Source: Pedobacter yonginensis
GTDB lineage: Bacteria; Bacteroidota; Bacteroidia; Sphingobacteriales; Sphingobacteriaceae
Reading direction: 5' to 3'
NCBI RefSeq assembly: GCF_003173595.1
Contig: NZ_QGNZ01000001.1
Coordinates: forward strand, 248,001 to 312,000
DNA: 64,000 nucleotides
In this document: piece after piece, positions 54,608 to 64,000 of the stretch
Numbering within the stretch: the first letter of the stretch is position 1
How the letters are laid out: each line of letters starts with the position of its first letter
Notes under the pieces: model-generated
The model's input: only the letters and a program-made list of their open reading frames with translations
What the model was told of the DNA's origin: nothing
The model's database searches: none
Position numbers and translations under genes: made by a program

Positions 54608-56323
54608 TTAACCGTTCATCGAAATTAAGAATTCTTCGTTGCTTTTTGTGCCTTTTATTTGAGCCTGAACAAATTCCATAGCTTCTTGGCTATTCATATC
54701 TGCAAGGTGGTTTCTTAAGATCCAAACACGTTGCAAGGTATCTCTATCCAATAAAAGATCATCACGACGTGTGCTCGAGGCCGTAATGTCAATAGCAGGG
54801 AATATTCGTTTGTTGGATAATTTACGATCCAACTGAAGTTCCATATTACCAGTACCTTTAAATTCTTCGAAAATTACTTCATCCATTTTTGAACCAGTAT
54901 CCGTTAAAGCTGTAGCTAAAATGGTTAACGAACCACCATTTTCAATGTTACGGGCAGCTCCAAAGAAACGTTTTGGTTTGTGTAATGCATTTGCATCAAC
55001 ACCTCCAGATAATATTTTGCCAGAAGCAGGTGCTGTAGTGTTGTAAGCTCTTGCTAAACGAGTAATTGAATCCAATAGAATAACTACATCGTGTCCGCTC
55101 TCTACCAAACGCTTTGCTTTTTCTAAAACAATATTTGCAATTTTTACATGGCGATCTGCTGGTTCGTCGAAAGTAGATGCAATTACTTCAGCCCTTACAC
55201 TTCTAGCCATATCGGTAACCTCTTCCGGGCGCTCATCAATTAAAAGAATAATTAAATAAACTTCTGGATGGTTCTTGGCAATTGCATTTGCAACTTCTTT
55301 AAGTAAATTGGTTTTACCTGTTTTGGGTTGTGCAACAATTAAACCACGCTGTCCTTTACCAATTGGTGTAAACAAATCCATTATACGGGTTGAGTAATTG
55401 TTGTTATCCGTAAATAAATTTAATTTTTCCGTTGGGAAAAGTGGAGTTAAATAATCGAAAGGAACTCGATCACGCACTTCTGCGGGGATTCTTCCATTAA
55501 TGGTTTCTACACGCACTAAAGGGAAATATTTTTCACCTTCTTTTGGCGGGCGAATACTTCCTTTAACCGTATCGCCAGTTTTTAAACCGAAAAGTTTAAT
55601 TTGAGACTGAGAAACGTAAATATCATCAGGAGAGGTTAAATAGTTATAGTCTGCCGAACGCAAGAAGCCATAACCATCTGGCATAATTTCTAAAACACCT
55701 TCATTGGTGATTACATTATCGAAATCAAGATTTGAGTAACTGTTTTCGTTTTTATGGTGATTGCCACCACCTGGTTGCTTTGGTTGGCGATTTTCGTCGC
55801 GCTGACCTTTATCTTGCTTTTCTTTTTGTTCTGGTCTTTGTTTGGTAACAACGGCTACCGGCTCAGCACTTTCTTCAATTAATTCAGAAATTGGTTTGCT
55901 ACCACCTTCTTCTGATTCGATTATCCGATCTGGCTGTCTTTCTGGTTGTTGTTGATGTTGTGGCTCATCAAATAAAGTTACTGATTCTCTGCGTCTTTCA
56001 ACTGGAGCAACAGGTTCATCTTTACTTAATCGTGCTCTCTTTTTAACGGGTTTTTCTGAGCTGGTGCTTTCAGCTGCAACTTTAGGTGCTTTTTCTGCTT
56101 TGGTTGCTTTTGTTTTAGCAACAGGAGCTGCTACAGGTGCTACTTCAGGTTCGCTATAAGGATCTGCGCCTGATTTAACAGCATTTATAATTTCCTGCTG
56201 GTGTAAGAGCACTTCAACAAGATCGATTTTTCTAAGGGAGTCGGCAGCTTCAATGCCATAGGTTTTTGCAAGCTCACGTAATTCTGATGTGAGCTTATCA
56301 TTTAATTCTGTTTTACTGAACAT
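54608..56323 (-). CDS. rho: Transcription termination factor Rho with long disordered insert
   Basis: 571 aa, about 150 longer than E. coli Rho. An N-terminal helical domain ([11 protein letters not shown], ~1-45) is followed by a low-complexity stretch rich in Ala, Pro, Lys, Glu and Gln (~50-200), the RNA-binding OB fold ([15 protein letters not shown]), and the RecA-like ATPase with Walker [11 protein letters not shown] (~330), Walker [17 protein letters not shown] and the R-loop/Q-loop region. The insert is typical of Bacteroidota Rho and may drive condensation. It is presumably essential for termination at genes lacking intrinsic hairpins. Confidence 0.96.
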   Translation of the reverse strand: MFSKTELNDKLTSELRELAKTYGIEAADSLRKIDLVEVLLHQQEIINAVKSGADPYSEPEVAPVAAPVAKTKATKAEKAPKVAAESTSSEKPVKKRARLSKDEPVAPVERRRESVTLFDEPQHQQQPERQPDRIIESEEGGSKPISELIEESAEPVAVVTKQRPEQKEKQDKGQRDENRQPKQPGGGNHHKNENSYSNLDFDNVITNEGVLEIMPDGYGFLRSADYNYLTSPDDIYVSQSQIKLFGLKTGDTVKGSIRPPKEGEKYFPLVRVETINGRIPAEVRDRVPFDYLTPLFPTEKLNLFTDNNNYSTRIMDLFTPIGKGQRGLIVAQPKTGKTNLLKEVANAIAKNHPEVYLIILLIDERPEEVTDMARSVRAEVIASTFDEPADRHVKIANIVLEKAKRLVESGHDVVILLDSITRLARAYNTTAPASGKILSGGVDANALHKPKRFFGAARNIENGGSLTILATALTDTGSKMDEVIFEEFKGTGNMELQLDRKLSNKRIFPAIDITASSTRRDDLLLDRDTLQRVWILRNHLADMNSQEAMEFVQAQIKGTKSNEEFLISMNG

Positions 56324-56746
56324 TCTAAATATATATGTTTCAAGAAATTTTCATTTTTTTTATAACGGACGTTTTCTGCTATAAATGTGCACAGGCTTTG
56401 TATTTGTGTTGGCACAAGCCATTGCGGTTTAATTGCGTATAAATTCTAAGATTACAAAACTTGCTTGAGTGGGTTTTGGAGTTACTCAAAATGGTTTCAT
56501 AAAATGTTTACAAGCTGAATAAAAAACGAAAATTCGCTTTTAGAAAATGGTAACAAAAAACAAGTTTTGATAAATTTTTCTGGGATATTCAGATAAACGA
56601 TTGAGAAATTATGGTGCAATTGTATGTATTTGAAACGTAATCTGCAAGGAAAAGTTTAAATTGTTTATAAAAAAACTTCATATACAACCCTTTTAGTCGT
56701 CTTAAAAACTTAAAAATCTTCATATTTGCAGCTGATAAGCCCTTAT
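56324..56746. other. Divergent intergenic region between rho and pyrF
   Basis: 423 bp, AT-rich, without a gene. A near-consensus -7 element for pyrF (CATATTTG, 56721-56728) lies 18 nt before its start. The long rho leader (up to ~400 nt) could hold autoregulatory sequence but shows no strong hairpin. Confidence 0.45.
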
Positions 56747-57577
56747 ATGACCAAGAAACAACTTTTCGAACAGATTCAAAAAAAGCGATCATTTTTATGT
56801 GTAGGATTGGATTCATCACTGGATAAAATTCCACAACACCTGTTAAAATACGAAAATCCTATTTTGGAATTCAATAAACAGATTATCGATGCAACAAAAG
56901 ATTTGTGTGTGGCTTACAAACCGAACACGGCTTTTTACGAATGTTATGGGAAAAAGGGGTGGGAAACATTAATAGAAACTTCCAACTACATCCCAAAGGA
57001 TATTTTCTCTATTGCCGATGCAAAACGCGGAGATATAGGAAATACATCTGCCATGTATGCCGAAACATTTTTTAATAGAGCATCCTCTGACATGAGTTTT
57101 GATGCTGTAACGGTAGCACCCTATATGGGAAGCGATTCTGTTACCCCTTTTCTTACATTTAAAGATAAGTGGGTAATCCTATTGGCTTTAACCTCCAATT
57201 CTGGTCATGCAGATTTTCAATTGCTAGAAATTGGTTCGGAACGTCTTTTTGAAAAAGTTTTAAAAACTTCTCAAAATTGGGCCACCAGCGAGCAGATGAT
57301 GTATGTGGTTGGTGCAACTCGCGGGGCAGCATTTGCTGATGTACGCAGATTAGCTCCAGAGCATTTTCTTTTGGTTCCCGGCGTGGGCGCACAAGGAGGC
57401 GATTTGCAAGAGGTATGTAAATATGGCTTAAACGCCCAATGTGGATTGTTGATCAACTCGTCAAGGGGAATTATCTATGCAAGCAAGGGTGAAGATTTTG
57501 CGGAAAGGGCCAGGGAGGAGGCGTTGAAATTGCAAAAAGAAATGGAACAAATTTTGGTTGAGGCCAATTTAGTTTAG
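56747..57577 (+). CDS. pyrF: Orotidine 5'-phosphate decarboxylase (type 2)
   Basis: 276 aa, the longer type-2 form. The catalytic motif is [22 protein letters not shown]; further [14 protein letters not shown] at the N-terminus and VPGVGAQGG near the end. Last step of UMP synthesis. The start at 56747 ([10 protein letters not shown]) is preferred to one seven codons upstream. Confidence 0.96.
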   Translation: MTKKQLFEQIQKKRSFLCVGLDSSLDKIPQHLLKYENPILEFNKQIIDATKDLCVAYKPNTAFYECYGKKGWETLIETSNYIPKDIFSIADAKRGDIGNTSAMYAETFFNRASSDMSFDAVTVAPYMGSDSVTPFLTFKDKWVILLALTSNSGHADFQLLEIGSERLFEKVLKTSQNWATSEQMMYVVGATRGAAFADVRRLAPEHFLLVPGVGAQGGDLQEVCKYGLNAQCGLLINSSRGIIYASKGEDFAERAREEALKLQKEMEQILVEANLV

Positions 57578-57616
57578 AAAGCTATTTGGAGCTATCCCAT
57601 TCTTAAAAGTCCTGTA

Positions 57617-57875
57617 AGCACAGAAGACACGGAGCTTGGATTTTCATTGCGTGAATTCCTTGATTCCGTGGCAAAAAATATTATTTACCAATTAATAGCC
57701 ACGGAAGCACAGAAGACACGGAGCTTGGATTTTCATTCCGTGAATTCCTTGATTCCGTGGCAAAAAATATTATTTACCAATTAATAGCCACGGAAGCACA
57801 GAAGACACGAAGCTTGGATTTTCATTCCGTGTTTCCGTGGCAAACATGTGATTTACAAATTAATAGCCAAAGACG
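57617..57875 (+). repeat. 89-bp tandem repeat, three copies
   Basis: Copies begin at 57617, 57706 and 57795 (period exactly 89 bp at the AGCACAGAAGACACG word). Each contains CCACGGAA and TTCCGTGG, which can pair into a hairpin. The last copy is shortened. It fills most of the 385-bp gap between pyrF and the transporter gene. Confidence 0.85.
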
Positions 57876-57962
57876 CACGGTGGATATGGAAGTTGCTTTT
57901 AATTCCGTATTTCCGTTGCAATAATATTTTCCGTGTTTCCCGCACAAAACTTTAAGCAAACT

Positions 57963-58865
57963 ATGAAACCTAAAATAGATTTAAAACTCATTCTTGCCTT
58001 AACTGGTGTAGCTTTAATTTGGGGTACAACCTATTTAGGGATTAGGATTGCTGTAGAAAGCATCCCAGCGTGGTACGTAACGGCCATGCGCCAAACCATC
58101 GCCTCGATCATTATTCTTATCATTTTAATTAAACAGCGTGAGCTTAAGTGGATTGGTTGGCCGAGCTTTAAAAGACAAATCCTATTATCCATCTTAATGG
58201 TTGTAATTGCAAACGGCATGACTACCGTAGCCGAAAAAACCATCCCAAGTGGCTTAGCTTCCTTAATCAATGCCACATCACCTTTGTTGGTTTTTATAGG
58301 ATGTGTTATTCTTGGTATTCAAAAACCTAGTTTGAAAGGATTTATAGGTGTTTTCATAGGTTTTTTAGGCATCGTTTTTATTTTCAGAGATGGGATAAGC
58401 GATCTGCTAGAACCTGGCTACAGAAACGGCATTTTGTCTTTAGCTGTTGCCGTTTCTGGTTGGACCATCGGAACCATTTATTCTAAAAAACATAGCGGCA
58501 AGCCACAATATATTTTCTTGAATTTGTTTTATCAATTTGTGTTTTCTGCCATCATTCAATTGTTCCTCGCTTTACTATTTTCAGGCAAAGCCGAAGTGGC
58601 TACATGGAAAGCAGAAAGTATTTTTGCCACTTGTTATTTAGCCATTTTTGGTTCGGTGCTGGGTTACTTTTGCTATCATTATGCATTAAAGAAAGTATCT
58701 GCCTCTGAAGTTTCCATTTTAACCTATTTCAATACCATAATTGCCATATTTTTGGGCTGGCTAATTTTAAGCGAAGAAGTGAGTATTGATCTAGTTTTGG
58801 CCACTGTGTTAATTGTTGCTGGTGTTTTCATTACCAATTACAAGAAAAAAACTGAACTTTCTTAA
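57963..58865 (+). CDS. EamA/DMT-family transporter
   Basis: 300 aa, ten membrane helices arranged as two EamA repeats (ALIWGTTYLGIRIAVE in the first, YFCYHYALKKVSASEVSI in the second). It probably exports a metabolite or amino acid; the substrate is unknown. The start is set at ATG 57963 (MKPKIDLK), avoiding an upstream GTG inside the repeat region. Confidence 0.88.
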   Translation: MKPKIDLKLILALTGVALIWGTTYLGIRIAVESIPAWYVTAMRQTIASIIILIILIKQRELKWIGWPSFKRQILLSILMVVIANGMTTVAEKTIPSGLASLINATSPLLVFIGCVILGIQKPSLKGFIGVFIGFLGIVFIFRDGISDLLEPGYRNGILSLAVAVSGWTIGTIYSKKHSGKPQYIFLNLFYQFVFSAIIQLFLALLFSGKAEVATWKAESIFATCYLAIFGSVLGYFCYHYALKKVSASEVSILTYFNTIIAIFLGWLILSEEVSIDLVLATVLIVAGVFITNYKKKTELS

Positions 58866-58927
58866 ACTCTGATATAAATTTCATCATAACATTTTAAAAC
58901 CTTTGGGAATATTTATTATCTTCAAAA

Positions 58928-60205
58928 ATGAATTTTTCTGAAGATTTTCTCCATTACGTTTGGCAATTTAAGCGCTTTGATTTTAGTGATTTGCAAACCC
59001 ATGAGGGTATGCCCATTCAAGTCATCAATTCAGGCATTCTTAATAAAAATGCGGGGCCTGATTTTGGTAACGCCAAAATTCAAATCGGCGAAACGCTCTG
59101 GGCAGGTAATGTAGAGATCCATATTAAATCTTCAGATTGGTTGAAGCACAATCACCAGAGCGATGCCAGTTTTGAAAATGTGATTCTTCATGTTGTATAT
59201 CAGCACGATAAAGACATTAACAGGGCAGATGGTTCCACCATTTCCGTTTTGGAATTGAAAGATAGAATTCCGAATGATTTAATTGATAAATACGAAACGC
59301 TATTTCTTACACTAGCTGATTTTCCCTGCCAAGCGCAGATTAAAACAGTAGATAAAATGCTTATTGACTCCTTTTTATCGAGAATATTGGTTGAGCGATT
59401 TGAACAGAAAACAACAACAGTATTTGAAACCCTAGCCGCGCTAAATGGGAATTGGGATGAAACTTTTTATCGCTTTTTGGCTAAGAATTTCGGATTTAAG
59501 GTAAATGCCTTGCCTTTTGAACTCCTGGCAAAGGCAATTCCGCAAAAAATATTAGCCAAGCATAAAAATGATGACTTACAAATCGAGGCATTAGTTTTTG
59601 GTGCCTCAGGATTTTTAAACGATAAGCTACAGGAAGAATACCCTCAAAAACTTCTTAAGGAGTTTAAATTCCTTCAGAAAAAGTACAACGTTAAACCAAT
59701 TGATGTTTCAATATGGAAGTTTATGCGCATGCGTCCGCAAAATTTTCCAACCCTACGTTTGGCGCAATTTGCAGGCTTAATCATTAAATCAAACCATCTT
59801 TTTTCTAAAATTTTAGAAGTTAAAGACATCCACATTCTAAGAAATTTATTTGAAAATTTACCGATTAACGAATACTGGAAAACACATTATCATTTCAAGA
59901 AAGAGGCTTCAGAAATGGGTATGCAAATCGGAAAGGCTTCGGTAGATAATATTTTGCTCAATACAATCGCTTTGTTTTTGTTTGCTTATGGGAAGCACAC
60001 GGCGAATCAGATTTACATCAATAGGGCCATCCAATTATTAGAAAGCTTGCCCGCAGAGCAAAATGCCATTACTGATAAATTTTTAGAAGCAGGGATAAAG
60101 ATGGATCATGCTTTCGCTTCGCAGGGTATTTTGCAATTAAAAAAACAATATTGCGATTATAAAAAATGTCTATCTTGTGGTATTGGTATTAAAATTTTAA
60201 GATAA
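58928..60205 (+). CDS. DUF2851 protein
   Basis: 425 aa, matches the Bacteroidota DUF2851 family: N-terminal FSEDFLHYVWQFKRFD, NSGILNKNAGPDFGNAKI and WAGNVEIHIKSSDW. The C-terminus has a Cys cluster (CDYKKCLSCGIG) that could bind a metal. Function unknown. Confidence 0.9.
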   Translation: MNFSEDFLHYVWQFKRFDFSDLQTHEGMPIQVINSGILNKNAGPDFGNAKIQIGETLWAGNVEIHIKSSDWLKHNHQSDASFENVILHVVYQHDKDINRADGSTISVLELKDRIPNDLIDKYETLFLTLADFPCQAQIKTVDKMLIDSFLSRILVERFEQKTTTVFETLAALNGNWDETFYRFLAKNFGFKVNALPFELLAKAIPQKILAKHKNDDLQIEALVFGASGFLNDKLQEEYPQKLLKEFKFLQKKYNVKPIDVSIWKFMRMRPQNFPTLRLAQFAGLIIKSNHLFSKILEVKDIHILRNLFENLPINEYWKTHYHFKKEASEMGMQIGKASVDNILLNTIALFLFAYGKHTANQIYINRAIQLLESLPAEQNAITDKFLEAGIKMDHAFASQGILQLKKQYCDYKKCLSCGIGIKILR

Positions 60206-60262
60206 ATTTTATTGTTCTTAAAATTTCAGAAAACTTTCTTCCCTTTAAACAGTTTTGATGAT

Positions 60263-60478
60263 ATGGAATTTCCACACGAACTTAAAGAACTCTATCCAAA
60301 CCAAATCATTGAGGTTAGAGGTAACGCAGACGCTTTGACTGTAATTTTAAAAGCGAATGTTGATATAGAGAAGTTTAAAAATGAGTTGAAGAAAAAATAT
60401 TCAAATTTGGAAGATCAGCAGATACTGTTCATTAAACACGAGGATAGGCAAGATTTTGAGAAACTTGTTTTGGAATAA
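60263..60478 (+). CDS. Small unknown protein
   Basis: 71 aa, soluble, with a strand-helix-strand pattern (QIIEVRGNADALTVILKA, IEKFKNELKKKY). The start is ATG 60263 (MEFPHELKEL); the frame is open further upstream from a TTG. Not recognised. It follows the DUF2851 gene closely. Confidence 0.6.
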   Translation: MEFPHELKELYPNQIIEVRGNADALTVILKANVDIEKFKNELKKKYSNLEDQQILFIKHEDRQDFEKLVLE

Positions 60479-60590
60479 CCGGGTTTAAATTTCATAACGA
60501 GATTTTATAATCGTTTTAGTCAAATTTTATTTCTAAATTGGTATAAGTAATGTGTATTGTCCTAGCATTGTACATTTAAATCAGCTTAAA

Positions 60591-60809
60591 ATGTTCCAAC
60601 GAATCATTACCTATTTTGAACAACAGAGTTTTGGCGTATCCACATACTTGGCCAATAAGCTGAACATGAGTACAGCTAAAGTGAGGTTGTTTTTTATTTA
60701 TTCCTCATTTTTGGCTGTAGGTTTTCCAATTTTATTTTACGTTCTTGCGGCTGTGGTATTGGATATTAGAACCTATATGAAGAAAATGCGTTTGAGAATT
60801 TGGGAATAG
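60591..60809 (+). CDS. PspC-domain protein
   Basis: 72 aa. FGVSTYLANKLNMSTAKVRLFFIYSSFL and a membrane helix (VGFPILFYVLAAVVL) match the PspC domain of envelope-stress proteins. The start is ATG 60591 (MFQRIITYFEQQ). Confidence 0.85.
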   Translation: MFQRIITYFEQQSFGVSTYLANKLNMSTAKVRLFFIYSSFLAVGFPILFYVLAAVVLDIRTYMKKMRLRIWE

Positions 60810-60837
60810 GAAGTGTAGCATTCCAACAACTAAATTG

Positions 60838-61491
60838 TTAATCTTCCCGCAAAATTTCTGCAATCTCATGGAATCCTTTTTCCGCCGCTAAATCAGCAGG
60901 GAGTTTTCCACCTTCCATTCTTAAAGATACTTCTGCTCCATGTTCCAATAAAAGGATAATCAGCTCTATGTTACCGAGTTGTGCCGCCGTGTGTAGGGGG
61001 GCTAGTCCTGCTTTTTGGCAAACGTTTGGGTAAGCACCATTATCTAGCAACATTTTAGCAATGTCGAAATTATTTGCAGCAACGGCAGAGTGAATAGGGA
61101 AAACGTTGAATCCATTTTTTGAGGCCAAATTAACATCAGCACCTTTAAGAACTAGAAACCTCGCCAACTCTTCATGACCAAAATAACACGCTAAACCAAG
61201 TGGCGTAAAGCCATCACTAGAGAAATCGTTAATTCGATCTGGATTTTGGAACACCAACAAGGTTGCAGAATCAAATTTACCAACTGCACAAGCTTCAAAT
61301 AGCGTTAAATCGTCAACAAATTCTAAAATCAGGTTTGCAATATCTTGCTTTTTATAGTAGCAAGCCAGCAAAAGTGGCGAAACCCCATGCGCGGTTTCTG
61401 TATTCGCCAGTTTGGGGTTGTTAATTAATATTTCTTTAACTCCCTGTGCATTACCATTCTCAATTTGTTCCTCGAGCTGCGTTATATCCAT
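60838..61491 (-). CDS. Ankyrin-repeat protein
   Basis: 217 aa made of six or so ankyrin repeats (GVSPLLLACYYKKQDIANLI, GFTPLGLACYFGHEELARFL, GLAPLHTAAQLGNIELIILL). No signal peptide, so a cytoplasmic binding protein. It converges with the PspC gene. Confidence 0.9.
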   Translation of the reverse strand: MDITQLEEQIENGNAQGVKEILINNPKLANTETAHGVSPLLLACYYKKQDIANLILEFVDDLTLFEACAVGKFDSATLLVFQNPDRINDFSSDGFTPLGLACYFGHEELARFLVLKGADVNLASKNGFNVFPIHSAVAANNFDIAKMLLDNGAYPNVCQKAGLAPLHTAAQLGNIELIILLLEHGAEVSLRMEGGKLPADLAAEKGFHEIAEILRED

Positions 61492-61659
61492 ATGATGAAT
61501 CTTATATCAAAAATCGATTCAAATTAGCAAAAAATTGATAGAGTGTAAAATTAAGTGATTAATTATGTTAACAGCATGTAATGTAGCTTAGCCAATAGTT
61601 ATACCGTGATATGTTATCAGCGCTTTTAAGTCTGAGGGGATAGGGTCTCTCCACTTGAC

Positions 61660-61791
61660 CAAAAAAATCCCGTTTCACCTCTCCAGGCAAAACGGGATAA
61701 ACCTAAAACAAAATTCGTTTCATTTGAACAAAACGCAACAACTTTCGGAGTTGTTAAAATAATAGACTATAAATTATGTTTTAGGTTTAAT
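61660..61791 (-). ncRNA. Candidate small structured RNA
   Basis: On the minus strand a closing stem of 13 perfect pairs (61777-61789 with 61698-61710) surrounds an inner 7-bp hairpin (61749-61755 with 61737-61743). Right after the closing stem comes a terminator hairpin (61690-61698 with 61667-61675) and T7. A weak -7 element (TATAATTG, one mismatch) precedes it. No frame of note. The model is drawn by eye; the strand is chosen from the T run. Confidence 0.35.
61661..61698 (-). terminator. Intrinsic terminator on the minus strand
   Basis: ATCCCGTTT and AAACGGGAT form a 9-bp stem with a 14-nt loop, followed on the minus strand by T7. No minus-strand protein gene ends here. Confidence 0.7.
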
Positions 61792-61855
61792 GTGTGGCAA
61801 TTATATTTTAATTAAAACAGATTGTAAAACTCGTAACAGATATAACTATATCTTT

Positions 61856-61863
61856 TATATTTG
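61856..61863 (+). promoter_or_regulatory. -7 element of ftsK
   Basis: TATATTTG matches TAnnTTTG, 28 nt before the ftsK ATG. Confidence 0.6.
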
Positions 61864-61891
61864 TTCAATATTAATAATACTAGGATAGAAA

Positions 61892-64000
61892 ATGTCGGTA
61901 AGGGGTAACCAGTTTAAAACCAATACATTCAGAGATAAGGGTGCAGAAAATGCATCAGGCAGAGCCACATCTGGGCGTCAGCCGAGAGAGAAAAAAGAAT
62001 ATTTGCCGAATTTTGATTTGCAGGATGGGCGCGCTATAAAAATCGTAGGCCTGTTTTTTGTGATTTTATCTTTATATTTTTTAATTGCTTTTACATCTTA
62101 TTTATTTACTTGGCAAGATGATCAGAGTTATGTAATTGATGCAAATGGTGGTTGGGGAAATCTTTTTAAAACAGCTGATGAATTAAAAGAAGCGGGTGTT
62201 ACTACGCCTGTTGTACAAAATTGGTTGGGTAAATTTGGGGCTTTACTTTCTCATCAATTCATCTACGAATGGTTCGGAATCGCTTCTTTTCTATTCGTGT
62301 TGGCTTTCTTTATTATCGGATATAGATTGTTATTTAAGGTTAAAATTCTATCTATCTCAAAAACATTAGGTTATAGCTTTTTCTTTTTGCTTTTTATTTC
62401 TTTAACATTAGGTTTTGCACACGGTTTTTGGTCAGAATCGCCACATTATTTAGAAGGAGAATTTGGTTACTGGAGCAATAAATTACTAAATGCTCAAATA
62501 GGTGCCGCAGGAGTTGCAGGTTTAATTGCCTTTGCAGGATTAACCATTTTAATCATTGCGTACAACATAGATTTTAAATTTCCTGAGCGTAAACAAAAAG
62601 AGGTTTATCTGGACAACGAAACTCCGGATTATGTAAATGAGGTTAGGGCACAAAATGCACAAAACCAAAATTTTGATGAACCTTTTGAACCCATAGAAAT
62701 ACCTGTTCGTGAGCGAACAACTTCAACAAATAATGAACGCAAACCGCAAAATGTGGTTTTGCAACCCAATCGATTTGAAGAAACTACCGAAAGGGAGGAA
62801 GTTTTGCCTCCAGTGGTTTTATCGCCCTTGGCAACCAATTTGCCACTAGCTGCGGCGGCTTCAAGCATGCCTTTAGTGGTAGAGCCAACCATCAATGAAG
62901 AGAAGGAACCTGCTTTTACCATCGAAAAAACTGAAGAAGAAAAGAAATCGGAAGATTTAGTTGAACAATTTGGTAACTATGATGAAAAACTGGATTTGGC
63001 GGGTTACAAATACCCAACCATTGATTTGCTTGAGAATTATGGTACCAACAAAATTTCGGTAAATGCAGAAGAGTTAGAAGCCAATAAAAATAAAATTGTC
63101 GAAACGCTTAATCATTACAACATAGAAATTGATAAGATCAAAGCTACGATTGGTCCAACGGTTACCCTTTATGAAATTATACCTGCACCGGGCGTAAGGA
63201 TTTCAAAAATTAAGAACCTAGAGGATGATATTGCACTCTCTTTAGCTGCTTTGGGGATTCGGATTATTGCACCAATGCCCGGAAAAGGAACTATTGGTAT
63301 CGAAGTTCCGAACCAACACCCAGAAATGGTGCCTATGCGCAGTATCCTCAATACCGAAAAATGGACGCAGAATACGATGGATTTGCCAATTGCCTTGGGA
63401 AAAACAATTAGTAATGAAGTGTTTATCGCAGATTTGGCAAAAATGCCCCACTTATTGGTTGCTGGTGCTACAGGCCAAGGTAAATCAGTAGGTATTAACG
63501 CCATCCTCGTATCCTTGCTGTTTAAGAAACATCCTGCGCAATTAAAGTTTGTTTTGGTAGATCCAAAAAAAGTAGAATTAACGTTGTTTAATAGAATAGA
63601 ACGACACTTTTTGGCTAAACTTCCTGGCGAAGCCGATGCCATTATCACCGATACCAAAAAGGTTGTGAATACCCTTAACTCGCTATGTATTGAAATGGAT
63701 CAGCGTTATGATTTGTTGAAGGATGCGCAGGTTAGAAATTTAAAGGAGTATAACGATAAATTTATCAAACGTAAACTCAATCCAAACAATGGCCACCGTT
63801 TTTTACCTTTTATTGTATTGGTGGTAGATGAGTTTGCCGATTTGATGATGACGGCTGGGAAAGAGGTTGAAGCACCGATTGCACGTTTGGCACAGTTGGC
63901 TAGAGCCATTGGGATTCATTTGGTGCTGGCTACGCAACGTCCGTCGGTTAACATCATCACAGGTACGATTAAGGCCAATTTCCCTGCAAGGCTTGCTTTT
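61892..64000 (+). CDS. ftsK: DNA translocase FtsK, 3' end beyond the window
   Basis: The frame is open from ATG 61892 to the window end (703 codons). Four membrane helices (residues ~50-230) anchor it at the septum, followed by a Pro/Glu-rich linker (~235-350), the alpha domain (TVTLYEIIPAPGVRISKIKNL) and the RecA-like motor with Walker A GATGQGKSVG (~523-532) and Walker B IVLVVDEFADLMM. It pumps chromosome termini to the dif site during division. The C-terminal gamma domain is not seen. Confidence 0.97.
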   Translation, partial: MSVRGNQFKTNTFRDKGAENASGRATSGRQPREKKEYLPNFDLQDGRAIKIVGLFFVILSLYFLIAFTSYLFTWQDDQSYVIDANGGWGNLFKTADELKEAGVTTPVVQNWLGKFGALLSHQFIYEWFGIASFLFVLAFFIIGYRLLFKVKILSISKTLGYSFFFLLFISLTLGFAHGFWSESPHYLEGEFGYWSNKLLNAQIGAAGVAGLIAFAGLTILIIAYNIDFKFPERKQKEVYLDNETPDYVNEVRAQNAQNQNFDEPFEPIEIPVRERTTSTNNERKPQNVVLQPNRFEETTEREEVLPPVVLSPLATNLPLAAAASSMPLVVEPTINEEKEPAFTIEKTEEEKKSEDLVEQFGNYDEKLDLAGYKYPTIDLLENYGTNKISVNAEELEANKNKIVETLNHYNIEIDKIKATIGPTVTLYEIIPAPGVRISKIKNLEDDIALSLAALGIRIIAPMPGKGTIGIEVPNQHPEMVPMRSILNTEKWTQNTMDLPIALGKTISNEVFIADLAKMPHLLVAGATGQGKSVGINAILVSLLFKKHPAQLKFVLVDPKKVELTLFNRIERHFLAKLPGEADAIITDTKKVVNTLNSLCIEMDQRYDLLKDAQVRNLKEYNDKFIKRKLNPNNGHRFLPFIVLVVDEFADLMMTAGKEVEAPIARLAQLARAIGIHLVLATQRPSVNIITGTIKANFPARLAF

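Larger units (their letters stand above)
61492..61891. other. Intergenic region before ftsK with structured elements
   Basis: 400 bp without a protein gene. It holds a minus-strand terminator, a 13-bp inverted repeat with an inner hairpin (candidate small RNA) and the ftsK promoter. Confidence 0.6.

Overview
The window comes from a Bacteroidota genome, most likely Sphingobacteriaceae and Pedobacter-like. The grounds are low-GC DNA, a short (286-aa) primary sigma factor, repeated -7 elements of the Bacteroidota type TAnnTTTG, an almost complete absence of Shine-Dalgarno sites, and marker families typical of this phylum (DUF4290, DUF4254, DUF2851, the short AMP nucleosidase, Rho with a long disordered insert). 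It is mostly ordinary chromosome. I see no prophage, insertion sequence or CRISPR array. One tRNA gene is present.

Layout. 1-5.4 kb: a partial unknown gene, two small lipoproteins, a membrane metallophosphoesterase, a hybrid histidine kinase and an Rrf2 regulator. 5.5-14.6 kb: an assimilatory sulfate-reduction operon in the order sulfite reductase, uroporphyrinogen-III methyltransferase, a Met8/TauE fusion, APS reductase, cysD, cysN, followed by a second, diverged methyltransferase with its own copy of the operon promoter. 14.6-15.4 kb: an array of intergenic repeats. 15.4-22.9 kb: glycogen and trehalose metabolism (glgA, glgC, a GH15 hydrolase, and an OtsA-OtsB fusion on the other strand). 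23-30.3 kb: housekeeping (tRNA-Leu, trigger factor, clpP, clpX, AMP nucleosidase, rpoD). 30.5-37 kb: a small HTH protein, sucC, and a minus-strand operon of membrane proteins with a winged-helix regulator. 37-45.3 kb: a LolD-type ATPase, a pre-ATP-grasp-like protein with a degenerate HAD protein, an S41 protease, dprA, a CBS-domain cysteine/cystathionine synthase and murA. 45.3-64 kb: DUF4290, sixA, a GT9 glycosyltransferase with DUF4254, a PolX-like protein, sppA, folK, an Hpt protein, pssA, rho, pyrF, a DMT transporter, DUF2851, PspC, an ankyrin protein and the first 703 codons of ftsK.

The most interesting system is the control region of the sulfur operon. Between its promoter (-7 element at 5596-5603) and the sulfite reductase start (5762) lie a tiny frame reading Met-Cys-Cys-Cys-Ala-Ile-His-Lys-stop (5650-5676) and, 36 nt further on, a perfect 9-bp hairpin followed by a T run (5713-5742). 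This is the arrangement expected of a cysteine-responsive transcription attenuator. The same promoter block (28 of 33 positions identical) recurs before the diverged methyltransferase at 13770, and an Rrf2-family regulator with a cysteine cluster sits directly upstream, which suggests two layers of sulfur control.

Other points worth following: several genes whose TAnnTTTG element lies only 3-8 nt before the start codon (possible leaderless mRNAs); a dispersed repeat whose central hairpin has a different sequence but keeps its pairing in each copy; a possible small RNA on the minus strand at 61.66-61.79 kb; a 41-bp near-perfect palindrome upstream of the HTH gene; and three proteins with altered active sites (PolX-like, HAD, MurA).
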